Positions 25,313-37,097 of a DNA stretch of 64,000 nt are shown in pieces. Position 1 is the stretch's first letter. Each line of letters starts with the position of its first letter. The notes below the pieces were generated by a model. The model had not been told where the DNA came from. It was given only the letters and a program-made list of their open reading frames with translations, and did not search any database. The DNA is taken from positions 992,001 through 1,056,000 of the forward strand of contig NZ_CP091976.1 in NCBI RefSeq assembly GCF_029016285.1, read 5' to 3'. Both the position numbers and the translations under genes were made by a program. Source of the stretch: Vibrio sp. DW001. Lineage in GTDB: Bacteria; Pseudomonadota; Gammaproteobacteria; Enterobacterales; Vibrionaceae.

Positions 25313-27574
25313 CTATTTATAAATAAACTGAATAGCAGAAACGTGGCTCGGTTGTTGGGGTGATCGTGTATACACAATAATACCTAAAATAGAGTCTGGA
25401 ATGAAAGTCTCGATCGAATTTCCATTTTCAAGCTTTCCTATTTTTTTGTATGTGCCATCATCCCACTCTAATATTTGTAGTATGGGCGTATTGCTTGGGC
25501 TCCATTGTGTGCCAGAAATCCCCCTTATATAAGTGACATCTTTTATGACCATTTGATCGGAGTAATATACTTCTCGATCTTCTTCTGATATCCCACCACC
25601 ATAACCTCCGGCTAATAACTCTCCTGTTTCAGCATCATAAATACCGTCAATAGTAGAACCTCCTTGAAACCTGATTTCATTGTGCAAGTCACTTAAAATT
25701 TCATTGGTGTAAGCGGTTGGTTGACCGATGATAAGGCTTTTTTGGGCGGTAACCATGGTGACAGATACAGGATCCGATTCTAGACCCAAGTAAGCGACTT
25801 TTACTTTGTCTGTTTTACCCTCGATAAAATTAGCGACTTGAATGTACCCCGTCATTACCGACAAATCCGCGACTATTAGCCCAGACAATTCCGCGCTTTC
25901 GGAATGCCACTGACAATCGTTAGTGACATCATATGAAGTACCATCCGAATACGTAGCCAAAGCCTGTAGCTGAGTTCCAAAATATTCGGTAATAGTAATA
26001 GCTGACGCGTTGATTTCGACCTTTTGCAATACGGGCTCTGTAATGTCTATCTGTATCGTGTCGCTGAAAGCGTACCCATTAGCAATGCCTGACGCGGTAA
26101 GAGTAACAGTGCCAGAAGTTAGTCCTGTTACCATTCCCTTTTCTGTCCGGTTGTTGCTTACGCTCGCTATCGCTACATCACTGCTACTCCAGCTGAGCGC
26201 ATCGTTTTGTGTAATATCTAATCTTTGTCCATTAGAAAGCACAGCTTGCGCAGTAAGATATAAGTTTAGCCCTTTAGGTAATGAAGGGTTGGGTGCAGCC
26301 ACCGTCAGTTGTGTAATGGCAGTATTCGTTACTTCAACTTGTATTGTATCGCTGAACAAATGGCCATTGGTATTACCGGACGCAGTTATGGTGACTAAGC
26401 CTGGTAGAATACCTCGTATTTTTCCCTTTTCTATCTTGTTGTTGCTCATTATGGCTATTGATTCATCACTACTACTCCAACTCAGCACACTGTTTTGCGT
26501 TACATCGAGTATCTGTCCGTCAGACATGGTTGCCTCAGCATAAAGGTTTTGTGTAAGCCCTGCGGCAAGAGATACGCTTTCTTGCGTAATGCGTAGCGTG
26601 CTTACGACTGGATCCGTCACTTCTATTTTAATGCTGTCCGTGAATAATTGATTATTTGCCTCTCCAGACGCGGTAATGGTTACGATGCCACTAGCGATAC
26701 CAGTCACTATTCCTTTGTTTGGTCGACGGTTATCTACTTTCGCAATTGAAGTATCACTGCTGCGCCAGATAATGGCGTCGTTATCGGTTACATTGCGTAT
26801 TTCGTCATCAGATAATATAGCGATAGCACTAAAATTTACTGCTAACCCAATGGGTAACACTTCTTCAGCTACATCCACATTGAGCTGATTTACGGTGGTA
26901 TTGGTTATCTCAACGTCGACGGTTTCGTTGAATGACTGGCCATTAGCCATGCCAGAAGCGGTAATTGCTACGGTTCCTTCTCTAACTCCCGTGACGTTTC
27001 CCTTATTGCTACCATCGTTACTGACAGTAGCGAGGGCAGTATCACCGCTATTCCAAGTTATGGCATCATTTTGGGTTACGTCAATCACTTGTCCGTTGGA
27101 CAATGTAACTTCAGCAATGAGGCTGCTTGTCAGGCCAATAGGGGTCGTGGCGTCATAAGGGGTTACTTGCAACTGCGTGACAATAAGATCAGTAATCTCG
27201 ATTTGTGCAGTACCAATAATCAGCTGTCCATTATCAATACCAGACACGGTAATGGTTACCTTTCCTTGCGAATGTCCGGTGATTTTACCTTTATTTTCGT
27301 CGTCATTACTTACCGTAGCGATGGACTCATCGTCGCTACTCCAATTGACGTCACGTACTTGAGTGACGTTGACTACACGGCCGTCAAGCGTATGGATTTC
27401 CGCAGTAAGCTGTTGAGATAAGCCGATGGGTAACGACGTACTTGCCGGTGAAATAAGTACATGTGAAGTATCGGTAAGTTGATCCGCTTGCTTTGGAAAT
27501 CCGCTATCACCATCGTTACAAGCGGTTAAAGAAACCAATATAAACAGCGCGCCCCATAATTTATTAAATATCAT
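25313..27574 (-). CDS. Large lipoprotein with tandem Big_2 immunoglobulin-like repeats
   Basis: This 753-residue protein begins with a lipoprotein signal (LFILVSLTAC lipobox, Cys about 19). Five repeats of about 95 residues and a sixth degenerate one follow. Each has the pattern PIGL..L.A......G...DVTQ..I.WSS.D..IA.VSN....KG.VTG...G.VTITASG, typical of bacterial Ig-like group 2 domains. The last 140 residues form a separate domain with GGYGGG and IRGISGTQW segments, perhaps lectin-like. It is probably surface-anchored and adhesive. GAGGAG precedes the ATG. The repeats make the region prone to recombination. Confidence 0.85.
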   Translation of the reverse strand: MIFNKLWGALFILVSLTACNDGDSGFPKQADQLTDTSHVLISPASTSLPIGLSQQLTAEIHTLDGRVVNVTQVRDVNWSSDDESIATVSNDDENKGKITGHSQGKVTITVSGIDNGQLIIGTAQIEITDLIVTQLQVTPYDATTPIGLTSSLIAEVTLSNGQVIDVTQNDAITWNSGDTALATVSNDGSNKGNVTGVREGTVAITASGMANGQSFNETVDVEITNTTVNQLNVDVAEEVLPIGLAVNFSAIAILSDDEIRNVTDNDAIIWRSSDTSIAKVDNRRPNKGIVTGIASGIVTITASGEANNQLFTDSIKIEVTDPVVSTLRITQESVSLAAGLTQNLYAEATMSDGQILDVTQNSVLSWSSSDESIAIMSNNKIEKGKIRGILPGLVTITASGNTNGHLFSDTIQVEVTNTAITQLTVAAPNPSLPKGLNLYLTAQAVLSNGQRLDITQNDALSWSSSDVAIASVSNNRTEKGMVTGLTSGTVTLTASGIANGYAFSDTIQIDITEPVLQKVEINASAITITEYFGTQLQALATYSDGTSYDVTNDCQWHSESAELSGLIVADLSVMTGYIQVANFIEGKTDKVKVAYLGLESDPVSVTMVTAQKSLIIGQPTAYTNEILSDLHNEIRFQGGSTIDGIYDAETGELLAGGYGGGISEEDREVYYSDQMVIKDVTYIRGISGTQWSPSNTPILQILEWDDGTYKKIGKLENGNSIETFIPDSILGIIVYTRSPQQPSHVSAIQFIYK

Positions 27575-27880
27575 TTTGAACTCCTCTCACCTTATTTTTT
27601 GATGTTGCAACACTGCCTGATTGCCTACTTTTAGTTGGGATCTTGCGTAAAGGCCCTAGCGGCAAATTGCGTCTAACAATCGTTCTTTTAGGTATTATGG
27701 ATGTCGCTCTTTGATATTTATGTCGGAAAAATCTGAATTTGGAATGGCTTTTAAAAGACCACCTATGAGGTGATCTGGATAGAGGAAAGGGAGGTTAAAA
27801 GTGGATGGACTAGATGGGGAATAACGATAATGTACTGTTGAAATTCGGTGACTGAGCATCACTGAATATAAGTGAGAAAA
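27575..27880. other. Intergenic region between the MATE and Big_2 lipoprotein genes
   Basis: About 306 bases with no supported gene. It should hold the promoter of the leftward lipoprotein gene, whose AGGAG site is at its left edge, and the end of the MATE transcript. No convincing terminator hairpin or operator was found. Confidence 0.4.
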
Positions 27881-29251
27881 CTAAACTATCATTTCAAGTT
27901 TATCCTTAATAGCATTGTGCGGGGGTCGAGTATTCAGCACACTGAGCAATTGAATAAGTAGTAATATTCCCGTTACGCCCAAACCTACTCCAATGCCACC
28001 CCAAATCCCGGCTAAGCCATATTTCGGCATTAACCACCACGCGACAGGTAACCCAAATGCCCAATAGCCGATTGCCGTCATGATCGTTGGAGAGAGCACG
28101 ATTTTCATTCCTCTGAGTAAATTCAGAGCCAATAACTGCCAAGCATCAACCACAAAACAGAGTGCAACGACCCAAATAGATGAGGTCAGTAGGAGGGTTA
28201 ATTCGCGGTTACTTGACGGATTATCTTCTTCAAGTTGAAATAGTTGAGCGATAGACTCCGGCCAGAGTATAAACGCAGCAGCCAGTATTATGCTCAGTAA
28301 GGTTACGAGCATAAAGCTTTGGTGAGAGGTTCGTTTAATGCCTGCCTGATTTCCTGCGCCAAAGTCTTTGCCGACCAAAATAGCGGCCGCTTGAGAAAAG
28401 CCGAAATTGATGTTCCACGTAAAACTTAAACACTGTAATAATATCTGGTGCATAGCTAAGGATGCGACACTGATCATACCTGCCATCAGTGTTCCACCGT
28501 AGATCAACCCATGCTCCAAAATACTCGCCAGTGCAATAGGTACTCCCATTGTCAATAAAGGTGTAATGAGTTTGATTGAGTACTCTTCAAGTCGTAACCA
28601 AGGGGCGAAACGATAGTATGTGTCACGTCCAAAAACCCAGTAACCATAACCGAGTAACGAGATAATGGCTGAAATAGAGGTGCCAGCACCGAGACCCGCT
28701 ATCCCAAATCCCAATTGAAAGCCGAGCAAGTAGCTGATAGGAACGTTGAGCAAAACGGTGATAACGGACATCACCATGACAGAACGAGCGTCGCCAAAGG
28801 TGCTTGTTAGGCCTCGTAACACTAATAGTAAGAGAGTGGGTAACATCGCCCATTTTAGGGCGTTGAGATAATCCATTCCGATAAAAATGACTTCATCTGA
28901 TTGATTCGCACTACGCAGGAGTTCTGGTGCGAAAATCAAGCTTGTCGTAAGTAGGAAAGTACATATTACGGCTAGCATCACCGCGCCTTTAATAGCATTT
29001 CGTATTTGCTGTATACCAAACTCAGGACGTGACAAGCTCTGCCCATAAGCGATAGCGATTAAGTTCGCGCTACAGCCAACGGTGCTTGCAGCAATAAGAA
29101 ACACAAAAGAATAGACGGACGCACCTAATCCACCAGCGGCAAGTGCTTGCACACTGATGCGTGACATCATCCAGATATCGGTTAATACCAATGCCATAGA
29201 GATGAGTTGGGAGACAATGAGTGGAAGAGCGAGAGAAAATAATTTTTGCAT
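27881..29251 (-). CDS. MATE-family efflux transporter
   Basis: This protein of about 456 residues has twelve likely membrane helices in two bundles. It has the MATE-type opening (LALPLIVSQLISMALVLTDIWMMSRIS), the VLRGLTSTFGDARSVMVMS region, and GLGAGTSISAIISLLGYG. MATE proteins export cationic drugs or metabolites using Na+ or H+ gradients. GAGG lies 5 bases before the ATG at 29251, which is preferred over an upstream in-frame ATG. It is divergent from a LysR gene. Confidence 0.9.
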   Translation of the reverse strand: MQKLFSLALPLIVSQLISMALVLTDIWMMSRISVQALAAGGLGASVYSFVFLIAASTVGCSANLIAIAYGQSLSRPEFGIQQIRNAIKGAVMLAVICTFLLTTSLIFAPELLRSANQSDEVIFIGMDYLNALKWAMLPTLLLLVLRGLTSTFGDARSVMVMSVITVLLNVPISYLLGFQLGFGIAGLGAGTSISAIISLLGYGYWVFGRDTYYRFAPWLRLEEYSIKLITPLLTMGVPIALASILEHGLIYGGTLMAGMISVASLAMHQILLQCLSFTWNINFGFSQAAAILVGKDFGAGNQAGIKRTSHQSFMLVTLLSIILAAAFILWPESIAQLFQLEEDNPSSNRELTLLLTSSIWVVALCFVVDAWQLLALNLLRGMKIVLSPTIMTAIGYWAFGLPVAWWLMPKYGLAGIWGGIGVGLGVTGILLLIQLLSVLNTRPPHNAIKDKLEMIV

Positions 29252-29318
29252 AGTAGCCTCTGTGTTATGTAGCACAAAGTAACGCTTTCAAGGCTAGCGT
29301 TCAATTAACATTTGTGCC

Positions 29319-30299
29319 ATGCTGACATTACATGAACTCATGCGAAAAACTATGTCACCTTATCCCCAACTTCCCTATTCTCATAAAGGTCTACAGGTTT
29401 ATGAATCTGTAGCGAGGCTTATGAGCTTTACCTTAGCAGCAAAGGAGCTACACGTTACCCAAAGTGCTGTCAGTCGACAGGTCAAACAGCTTGAGGATGA
29501 TCTTAATGAATCTCTAATCATTAGACGAAATCGCTCAATTGAACTGACATTAAAAGGACAGGCGCTTTATTCCGTGTTGGAAAAGAACTACCTAGCTCTA
29601 GAAGCCCTAATTGCTTCTTGGAAACAAAGTGACCAGAAAAAAATCGTTATAAAGGCCGCGTTGAGTTACGCCACGCGTTCGCTTATCCCTAAAGTTCAGC
29701 AGCTACACGAGAAGTTTCCCGGCTACGAGATAGTCGTGATTCCTAGCATGGATGAAGATGAAAGTGTAAACGCGAGTGAATACGATTTACTGATATTCAA
29801 TACCCGTCGTGGTTCACTTTATACCGATAACCTCGATGTATTGTACTTGCGAGAAGAGTTTATGGCTCCAGTTTGTGCACAACAATTGGTGTCGGACCAA
29901 GCCGACATAGAGACGATTATTCAGATGCCTAGGCTTCATCCAACCATGGATCACTATGACTGGATCACATGGTTGAGAAATACCCACTATGTTCACTCCT
30001 CAAAGACACGAGATACCACATTCTTAACCTTAGATATGGCACTTAGTGCCTGCTTATCTGGTCAGGGTGTTACAGTGACGGATCTTTTGTTGGTTTTACC
30101 TGAACTGGAGTACGGGTACTTAATATGCCCAGAGGGTGCACCTGTTCAATACAGTCCTTGGCAATATTTTTGTCACTATCGTACTAAATCACCCATCGTT
30201 GAAGAACTGATTGAATGGCTAAAGATTGAAACAGAAAAAGAGGTCAAAACCCTTAATCGATTGGCGAATCAATACCATTGGAAAGGGGTGGTGGACTAA
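29319..30299 (+). CDS. LysR-family regulator (divergent from MATE)
   Basis: The winged helix is at about residues 25-85 (YESVARLMSFTLAAKELHVTQSAVSRQVKQLEDDL), with a GcvA-like effector domain after it. It is a 326-residue frame; in-frame ATGs at 29340 and 29352 are alternative starts and would still leave the DNA-binding domain intact. Its start lies 67 bases from the divergent MATE gene, so it likely regulates that pump. Confidence 0.85.
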   Translation: MLTLHELMRKTMSPYPQLPYSHKGLQVYESVARLMSFTLAAKELHVTQSAVSRQVKQLEDDLNESLIIRRNRSIELTLKGQALYSVLEKNYLALEALIASWKQSDQKKIVIKAALSYATRSLIPKVQQLHEKFPGYEIVVIPSMDEDESVNASEYDLLIFNTRRGSLYTDNLDVLYLREEFMAPVCAQQLVSDQADIETIIQMPRLHPTMDHYDWITWLRNTHYVHSSKTRDTTFLTLDMALSACLSGQGVTVTDLLLVLPELEYGYLICPEGAPVQYSPWQYFCHYRTKSPIVEELIEWLKIETEKEVKTLNRLANQYHWKGVVD

Positions 30300-30305
30300 T
30301 ATCCA

Positions 30306-30689
30306 CTAGGCTTGATATAGCTCTAATGGTAACCCGTCCGGATCTTTGAAAAAGGTGAATGCTTTGCCTGTATACTCGTCAATACGAATCGATTCGACTT
30401 CGATACCTTTGGCCTCTAGCTCGCATTTTGTGTTCTCTACGGAATCGACCACAAACGCCAGATGCCTTAATCCCTGGGCTTCTGGTGTATTGGGGCGTTT
30501 AGGGGCATTAGGAAATGAGAATAACTCAATCTGCCCACCATCTGGTAGAGCAAGGTCCAACTTGTAGGAATCTCGGTGAGCACGGTAGTTTTCTGCGATC
30601 ACTTCTAGACCCAGAACATGAATATAAAACCGTTTTGATACCTCATAATCTGAACATATAATGGCAGTGTGATGGATTCGTTTAAGCAT
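30306..30689 (-). CDS. YaeR/GloA2-type VOC-family protein
   Basis: This is a 127-residue vicinal-oxygen-chelate protein close to E. coli YaeR. It has IHHTAIICSDYEVSKRFYIHVLGLEV, ELFSFPNAPKRPNTPEAQGLRHLAFVV and FFKDPDGLPLELYQ. Metal ligands are likely the N-terminal His of HHTA, Glu of IELFSF, His of LRHLAF and Glu of LPLELY. The reaction is not known; a glyoxalase I-like or related isomerase is probable. The frame is open further upstream, but AGGAG fixes the start at 30689. It converges with the LysR gene at 29319-30299. Confidence 0.85.
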   Translation of the reverse strand: MLKRIHHTAIICSDYEVSKRFYIHVLGLEVIAENYRAHRDSYKLDLALPDGGQIELFSFPNAPKRPNTPEAQGLRHLAFVVDSVENTKCELEAKGIEVESIRIDEYTGKAFTFFKDPDGLPLELYQA

Positions 30690-30699
30690 AGGTGTTCTC

Positions 30700-31617
30700 C
30701 TAGTTGGCGATGAGAAAATGTTCCATCGCATAATCGATGAATACACGAAATCGAGCGGGCATATATTTGGTTTGAGCGAACTGAAGAGCAATCATGCCAT
30801 GATAATTGCCTTTTATCGTCCAGTCACTGAGTACTTCCTCTACCTCACCAGATCGTATTGCTTCTTGAATAACAAAGTCATGGAATATACCAATACCTAA
30901 GCTATTCTTAACCCCATTGAGCCGCATTTGTGAATGGTTTACAGCGTAACGACCTGAAACAGGGATCCGGTGTAACTCATCGTCCTTAACAAAACTCCAG
31001 ACATGGTCGTTGTCAGTCTCACCGAGATAAAGGCAATCATGTTCAATCAGTTGATTGGGATGGGTCGGGTAACCTTTGTTGCTCAGATAGTCAGGGCTGG
31101 CACACAAGACCAGATTCGTTTTACCCATCTCTTTTAGTACTAAATTTTCGTCGGGTTTATCTGTGAGTCGAAAAACAATATCTATACCGTTTTTAAAGAT
31201 ATCAATGTCGCCATCTGCAGCGCGAAGTTTTAATTGTATATCAGGGTATTTTTTCAAAAAAGGGATGACATAAGGCTGCAAAACAGAATTGAGAAATGCC
31301 TCAGGCGCTGCGACGGTAATGGGTCCACTAGGGCGGTCATGGTCTTCAGTCGATAATTCAATCGCTTGTTGTGCGGAGTTCACCATGGTGATGCATTCTT
31401 CATAGATTTTTTTACCCGCTTCGGTGATGAGTAATTTACGTGTGGTTCTTTCAAACAATTTTACCGATAGCGCTTTTTCTAAGCGGGTCATCGTTTTACT
31501 CAGTGCAGAAGGCGTTACGTTGAGTTTTTTTGCTGCAGCAGTAAAACTTTTCTCCTGCTCGACTAGAATAAAGACAGCAAGATCGGGAAGAAGTGTGATC
31601 AACTTATTAGAAATCAT
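30700..31617 (-). CDS. LysR-family regulator (divergent from kbl-tdh)
   Basis: This protein of about 305 residues has helix-turn-helix LVEQEKSFTAAAKKLNVTPSALSKTMTRLEKALSVKLFERTTRKL and an effector domain with the CrgA/AaeR-like pattern. The frame continues upstream to 31749, but the ATG at 31617 gives a normal LysR N-terminus. It lies next to the divergent kbl-tdh operon and probably regulates it. It is 10 bases upstream of the VOC gene and may be cotranscribed with it. Confidence 0.83.
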   Translation of the reverse strand: MISNKLITLLPDLAVFILVEQEKSFTAAAKKLNVTPSALSKTMTRLEKALSVKLFERTTRKLLITEAGKKIYEECITMVNSAQQAIELSTEDHDRPSGPITVAAPEAFLNSVLQPYVIPFLKKYPDIQLKLRAADGDIDIFKNGIDIVFRLTDKPDENLVLKEMGKTNLVLCASPDYLSNKGYPTHPNQLIEHDCLYLGETDNDHVWSFVKDDELHRIPVSGRYAVNHSQMRLNGVKNSLGIGIFHDFVIQEAIRSGEVEEVLSDWTIKGNYHGMIALQFAQTKYMPARFRVFIDYAMEHFLIAN

Positions 31618-31736
31618 CGTTATTTGTGCCTGTGATTCATTAATGTTTTTCCATGTAAAGGGATAATAGTCTTTATCGCTATCAGTTAGAATAGTTTTAC
31701 ACAATAAATACATCATTTTCAGCAAGGAATACAAAC

Positions 31737-32930
31737 ATGTCTTCAGCATTTTATGATCAGATAAATCAACAGATTGAAGAAGTAAAAGAAGAAGGGCTGT
31801 ATAAGTCTGAACGTATCATTACTTCTGCTCAAAAGGCCGCTGTTTCTATCTCTACTGGAGAAGAAGTACTGAATTTTTGTGCGAACAACTATCTTGGATT
31901 GGCGAATCACCCGGATCTTATACAAGCAGCAAAAGATGGCATGGATGAACATGGTTTCGGTATGGCATCTGTTCGTTTTATCTGTGGTACCCAAGACTCA
32001 CATAAAGTACTGGAACAGAAGCTGTCTGAATTCTTAGGTAAAGAAGATACGATCCTATACACCTCATGTTTTGATGCGAACACGGGCCTTTTTGAGACCA
32101 TTTTAGGTAAAGAAGACGCAATAATATCCGACGCACTAAACCATGCTTCTATCATCGATGGTGTTCGCCTATGTAAAGCGATGCGTTTTCGTTATGCCAA
32201 CAACAATATGCAAGAACTAGAGCAACAACTTATCGATGCCGATAAGGCGGGTGCTCGCCATAAGATGATCGTAACTGACGGGGTTTTCTCTATGGACGGC
32301 GTTGTCGCTAATCTTCCCGCAATTTGTGACTTAGCCGATAAATACAATGCTCTCGTTATGGTTGATGATTCTCACGCGGTTGGTTTTATGGGCGCAAACG
32401 GTCGTGGAACCCATGAACATCATGATGTGATTGACCGAATTGACATAATTACCGGCACATTAGGTAAAGCTATGGGTGGTGCTTCTGGTGGTTATACTTC
32501 CGGGAAAAAAGAAGTCGTGGATTGGTTGCGTCAACGTTCACGTCCATATCTGTTTTCCAATTCCGTTGCACCAGCTATTGTTTCAGCGTCTATTCGTGTG
32601 CTGACTCTTTTAGCAGAAAACGGAGAGTTGCGTGACAATTTATGGGAAAATGCGGCCCATTTCCGAACTCGTATGGAAGGTGCGGGCTTTACTATGGGAG
32701 GTGCTGACCATGCGATTATTCCAATCATGTTGGGTGATGCGAAGGTCGCCGCTGAGTTTGCTGAGCGATCCCTTGCAAAAGGCATTTATGTGGTTGGTTT
32801 CTCATTCCCTGTCGTACCAAAAGGGCAGGCACGTATCCGTACTCAGATGTCTGCAGCACATAATCGTGATGAATTAGATAAAGCGATTGATGCATTCATT
32901 CTGGTTGGTAAAGAAATGGCGATTATCTAA
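31737..32930 (+). CDS. kbl: 2-amino-3-ketobutyrate CoA ligase (glycine C-acetyltransferase)
   Basis: This is a 397-residue PLP enzyme of the alpha-oxoamine synthase family. It has [17 protein letters not shown] near the N-terminus, [27 protein letters not shown], and the cofactor lysine in [13 protein letters not shown] near residue 245. It cleaves 2-amino-3-ketobutyrate, made by threonine dehydrogenase, into glycine and acetyl-CoA. AAGGA precedes the ATG. It is followed by tdh, forming the usual threonine catabolic operon. Confidence 0.96.
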   Translation: MSSAFYDQINQQIEEVKEEGLYKSERIITSAQKAAVSISTGEEVLNFCANNYLGLANHPDLIQAAKDGMDEHGFGMASVRFICGTQDSHKVLEQKLSEFLGKEDTILYTSCFDANTGLFETILGKEDAIISDALNHASIIDGVRLCKAMRFRYANNNMQELEQQLIDADKAGARHKMIVTDGVFSMDGVVANLPAICDLADKYNALVMVDDSHAVGFMGANGRGTHEHHDVIDRIDIITGTLGKAMGGASGGYTSGKKEVVDWLRQRSRPYLFSNSVAPAIVSASIRVLTLLAENGELRDNLWENAAHFRTRMEGAGFTMGGADHAIIPIMLGDAKVAAEFAERSLAKGIYVVGFSFPVVPKGQARIRTQMSAAHNRDELDKAIDAFILVGKEMAII

Positions 32931-32970
32931 GTCGGTGGCAATAACCCAACGTATCTTGAGAGATTTGAGT

Positions 32971-34002
32971 ATGAAAATTAAAGCACTGGCAAAACTAAAA
33001 CCTGAAGAAGGTATTTGGCTTACCGAAGTAGATAAGCCAAAGATGGGTCATAATGACCTATTGATACGAATTAAGAAAACGGCGATATGTGGAACGGATG
33101 TACACATCTACAACTGGGACGATTGGTCGAAAAATACGATCCCTGTACCTATGGTTGTTGGGCATGAGTACGTCGGTGAAGTGGTTGGCGTTGGTCAAGA
33201 GGTACGTGGCTTTTCACTCGGTGACCGTGTTTCTGGTGAAGGACATATTACGTGTGGGCATTGCCGAAATTGTCGCGGTGGACGAACTCATCTATGCAGA
33301 AATACGGTGGGCGTAGGGGTAAACCGTACGGGCGCATTCTCTGAATTCCTCGTGATACCCGCGTTCAATGCATTTAAAATTCCAGATAGCATTTCGGATG
33401 ATTTGGCATCGATATTTGACCCATTTGGTAACGCTATTCATACGGCTTTATCGTTTGATCTTGTCGGAGAAGATGTTCTTATCACGGGGGCTGGGCCGAT
33501 TGGTATTATGGCTGCTGCCGTAGCCAAACATGTTGGTGCTCGTCACGTTGTCATTACTGATGTCAATGAATACCGCTTGGAACTGGCGCAGAAGATGGGC
33601 GTAACTCGAGCCGTCAATGTCGCCAATCAAAACCTTGAAGAGGTGATGACTGAGTTAGGAATGACGGAAGGATTTGATGTTGGCTTAGAGATGTCGGGTA
33701 ACCCTTCTGCATTCAATAGCATGTTGCATGCAATGAACCACGGTGGGCGAATTGCACTACTTGGAATTCCACCGAAAGATATGGGAATAGATTGGAACCA
33801 GGTTATTTTCAAGGGGATGGTTATAAAAGGTATCTATGGCCGTGAGATGTTTGAAACCTGGTACAAAATGGCGTCTCTCATTCAATCAGGCTTAGATCTT
33901 ACCCCAATTATCACGCATCACTACAAGATTGATGACTTCCAAAAAGGCTTCGACACCATGCGTAGCGGGCTTTCTGGGAAAGTTATTCTCGACTGGGAAT
34001 AG
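32971..34002 (+). CDS. tdh: L-threonine 3-dehydrogenase
   Basis: This is a 343-residue medium-chain dehydrogenase. Catalytic zinc residues lie in CGTDVHIY and GHEYVGEV. The structural zinc loop has [15 protein letters not shown]. The NAD site is [14 protein letters not shown] near residue 170. It oxidises threonine to 2-amino-3-ketobutyrate, the substrate of Kbl. The frame is open from within kbl, but the ATG at 32971 matches the E. coli protein length and N-terminus. A terminator follows at 34021. Confidence 0.96.
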   Translation: MKIKALAKLKPEEGIWLTEVDKPKMGHNDLLIRIKKTAICGTDVHIYNWDDWSKNTIPVPMVVGHEYVGEVVGVGQEVRGFSLGDRVSGEGHITCGHCRNCRGGRTHLCRNTVGVGVNRTGAFSEFLVIPAFNAFKIPDSISDDLASIFDPFGNAIHTALSFDLVGEDVLITGAGPIGIMAAAVAKHVGARHVVITDVNEYRLELAQKMGVTRAVNVANQNLEEVMTELGMTEGFDVGLEMSGNPSAFNSMLHAMNHGGRIALLGIPPKDMGIDWNQVIFKGMVIKGIYGREMFETWYKMASLIQSGLDLTPIITHHYKIDDFQKGFDTMRSGLSGKVILDWE

Positions 34003-34020
34003 CAGATTTAGTAAATTATT

Positions 34021-34045
34021 AAGGGGCCTTTTGGGGCCTCTTTTT
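34021..34045 (+). terminator. Rho-independent terminator of kbl-tdh
   Basis: AAGGGGCC and GGCCTCTT pair over 8 bp (one G-T) with a short loop and run into TTTTTCG. Confidence 0.75.
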
Positions 34046-34166
34046 CGTTTTATCGCGTTTAAAAAAGTCGTTATATAAAGAACACCGTCAGTTTTTATTA
34101 ACAATTTTGTATATGGTATCTATTTGATATAGCCAAATATTAAAAACAATATATCGAGTACCAACC

Positions 34167-34673
34167 ATGAGTGAAACATCAGTAACTGAGGTCAATGTGA
34201 ATGAGAATAAGCTTGCATCTAGACGGGATAGATTAGGCGCAATATTGATTGATGGTCTTGTTGCATTAGTCGTGGTCATGCTATTTTTGTATTTCAATGA
34301 CTGGAACTCAGATGAGGCTATTGACGTTATGGGGCCTTATACCAGTTATCTCTATCTGTATGGAATATGGTTGCTTCTGAACGGATACCTCCTTCACTCT
34401 AGGGGGCAAACAATAGGGAAGTATATCTGCGATATAGCCATTGTCAGTAACAAGGACGAACAGCTTATTGGATTACATAGTATTATCCTCAAAAGAATAG
34501 TTCCAATAAGTTTAATTGCATGGATCCCTTTTATTGGTCAGTACTCTAGCTTGATTGACGGCTTATTGATTTTTCGAAAAGATAAGAGGTGCGTACATGA
34601 TTGGATTGCAGGAACTAAAGTTATCGATGTCTCTAAACCTGAACCACCATTTGACCCTAGTAAGATGGAATAG
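34167..34673 (+). CDS. RDD-family membrane protein
   Basis: This is a 168-residue protein with three to four membrane helices and the RDD signature: SRRDRLGAILIDGLVALVVV near residue 20 and GQTIGKYICDI in the middle, with a final RCVHDWIAGTKVID. The function of the family is poorly known; some members are sodium/proton antiporters or transporters. It is monocistronic, convergent with the LysR gene at 34767. Confidence 0.82.
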   Translation: MSETSVTEVNVNENKLASRRDRLGAILIDGLVALVVVMLFLYFNDWNSDEAIDVMGPYTSYLYLYGIWLLLNGYLLHSRGQTIGKYICDIAIVSNKDEQLIGLHSIILKRIVPISLIAWIPFIGQYSSLIDGLLIFRKDKRCVHDWIAGTKVIDVSKPEPPFDPSKME

Positions 34674-34766
34674 GGCCATTGTGTTGAAATTGAATTCAGG
34701 CCCCACTTAAGATTGTCTGCCAATAGAGAGCGATTAATGTCATCAATAATTAGCATTCACATCACT

Positions 34767-35636
34767 TTATTCTAGTGCTTTCTCCAAGTAATCTAGCAAT
34801 ACTCTTATCTTTGGAGATAGATGTCGATTATTAGGGTAGAGCGCTGAAATGGCTTCGTCAGGGGAGCGATTTTGTTCTAATATCTGTGTCAGTCTTCCCT
34901 CTTTTATATGAGGTAAAACATAGTAATCGGGCAGTTGTATGATACCTAACCCTTTGATGGCAGCATCAACGAGCGCGTGACCGCTATTACAAACTAAATT
35001 CCCTTTAATCTTGATATTTTTGGGTTTTCCAGCGTCTTGAAATCGCCAGTAATCTAACGTTCCTACCAAGCAGTTATGTTGATCCAATTCTGATAAAGAG
35101 TGAGGAATACCAAAGGTAGACAGGTAACCTGTGGACGCGCAGACATATTGGGTTCGCGCCCCGAGTCTTTTAGCCATCATGCTTGAATCCTCTAGTGGGC
35201 CCAATCGAATCGCCAGATCAAACCCCTCATCGACTAAATCAAGTTTCTGATTAGTGAGGTTTATGTTTACCTTTAGTTCTGGATATTTGCTCATGAAATC
35301 ATTAATCAAAGGCGCGATTGTTTTTTCACCGTAGGTGATAGGTGCGGTAATTTTTAACAAACCTCTGGGTGCACTCTGTAAATGGGTGATGGCGCGCTCA
35401 GCTTCTTCTAATCCATCAAGCACCTGCCGACAGTGTTGATAATAGATCAATCCAACTTCGGTTACCGACACTTTACGCGTTGTACGGTGGAAGAGTTTGG
35501 TTGCCAATCTAGTTTCTAGCGCACTTACTTGTCTGCTAACTTGGGCCGTTGATATACCAAGGCGCTTTGCTGCTTTGGTGAAGCTTTCCGCCTCTGTTAC
35601 GGCGACAAATTCGCTTACCCCTTCCCAGTTGAACAT
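34767..35636 (-). CDS. LysR-family regulator of frmA-fghA (probable)
   Basis: This 289-residue protein has helix-turn-helix FVAVTEAESFTKAAKRLGISTAQVSRQVSALETRLATKLFHRTTRKVSV and a standard effector domain. It is transcribed away from frmA with about 300 bases between the starts. LysR regulators next to frmA-fghA occur in many proteobacteria and respond to formaldehyde adducts. The assignment here rests on position. AGAGG lies before the ATG. Confidence 0.85.
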   Translation of the reverse strand: MFNWEGVSEFVAVTEAESFTKAAKRLGISTAQVSRQVSALETRLATKLFHRTTRKVSVTEVGLIYYQHCRQVLDGLEEAERAITHLQSAPRGLLKITAPITYGEKTIAPLINDFMSKYPELKVNINLTNQKLDLVDEGFDLAIRLGPLEDSSMMAKRLGARTQYVCASTGYLSTFGIPHSLSELDQHNCLVGTLDYWRFQDAGKPKNIKIKGNLVCNSGHALVDAAIKGLGIIQLPDYYVLPHIKEGRLTQILEQNRSPDEAISALYPNNRHLSPKIRVLLDYLEKALE

Positions 35637-37064
<1,428 letters not shown>

Positions 37065-37097
37065 TCATAAATCAAAGCGAGCTCAGGAGTTAGAAGC

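Noticed and set aside
26010..27421. Several rightward ORFs antisense to the Big_2 lipoprotein gene
   Set aside because: They recur with the repeat period and mirror the repeat codons of the minus-strand gene. They lack ribosome-binding sites and protein-like composition.
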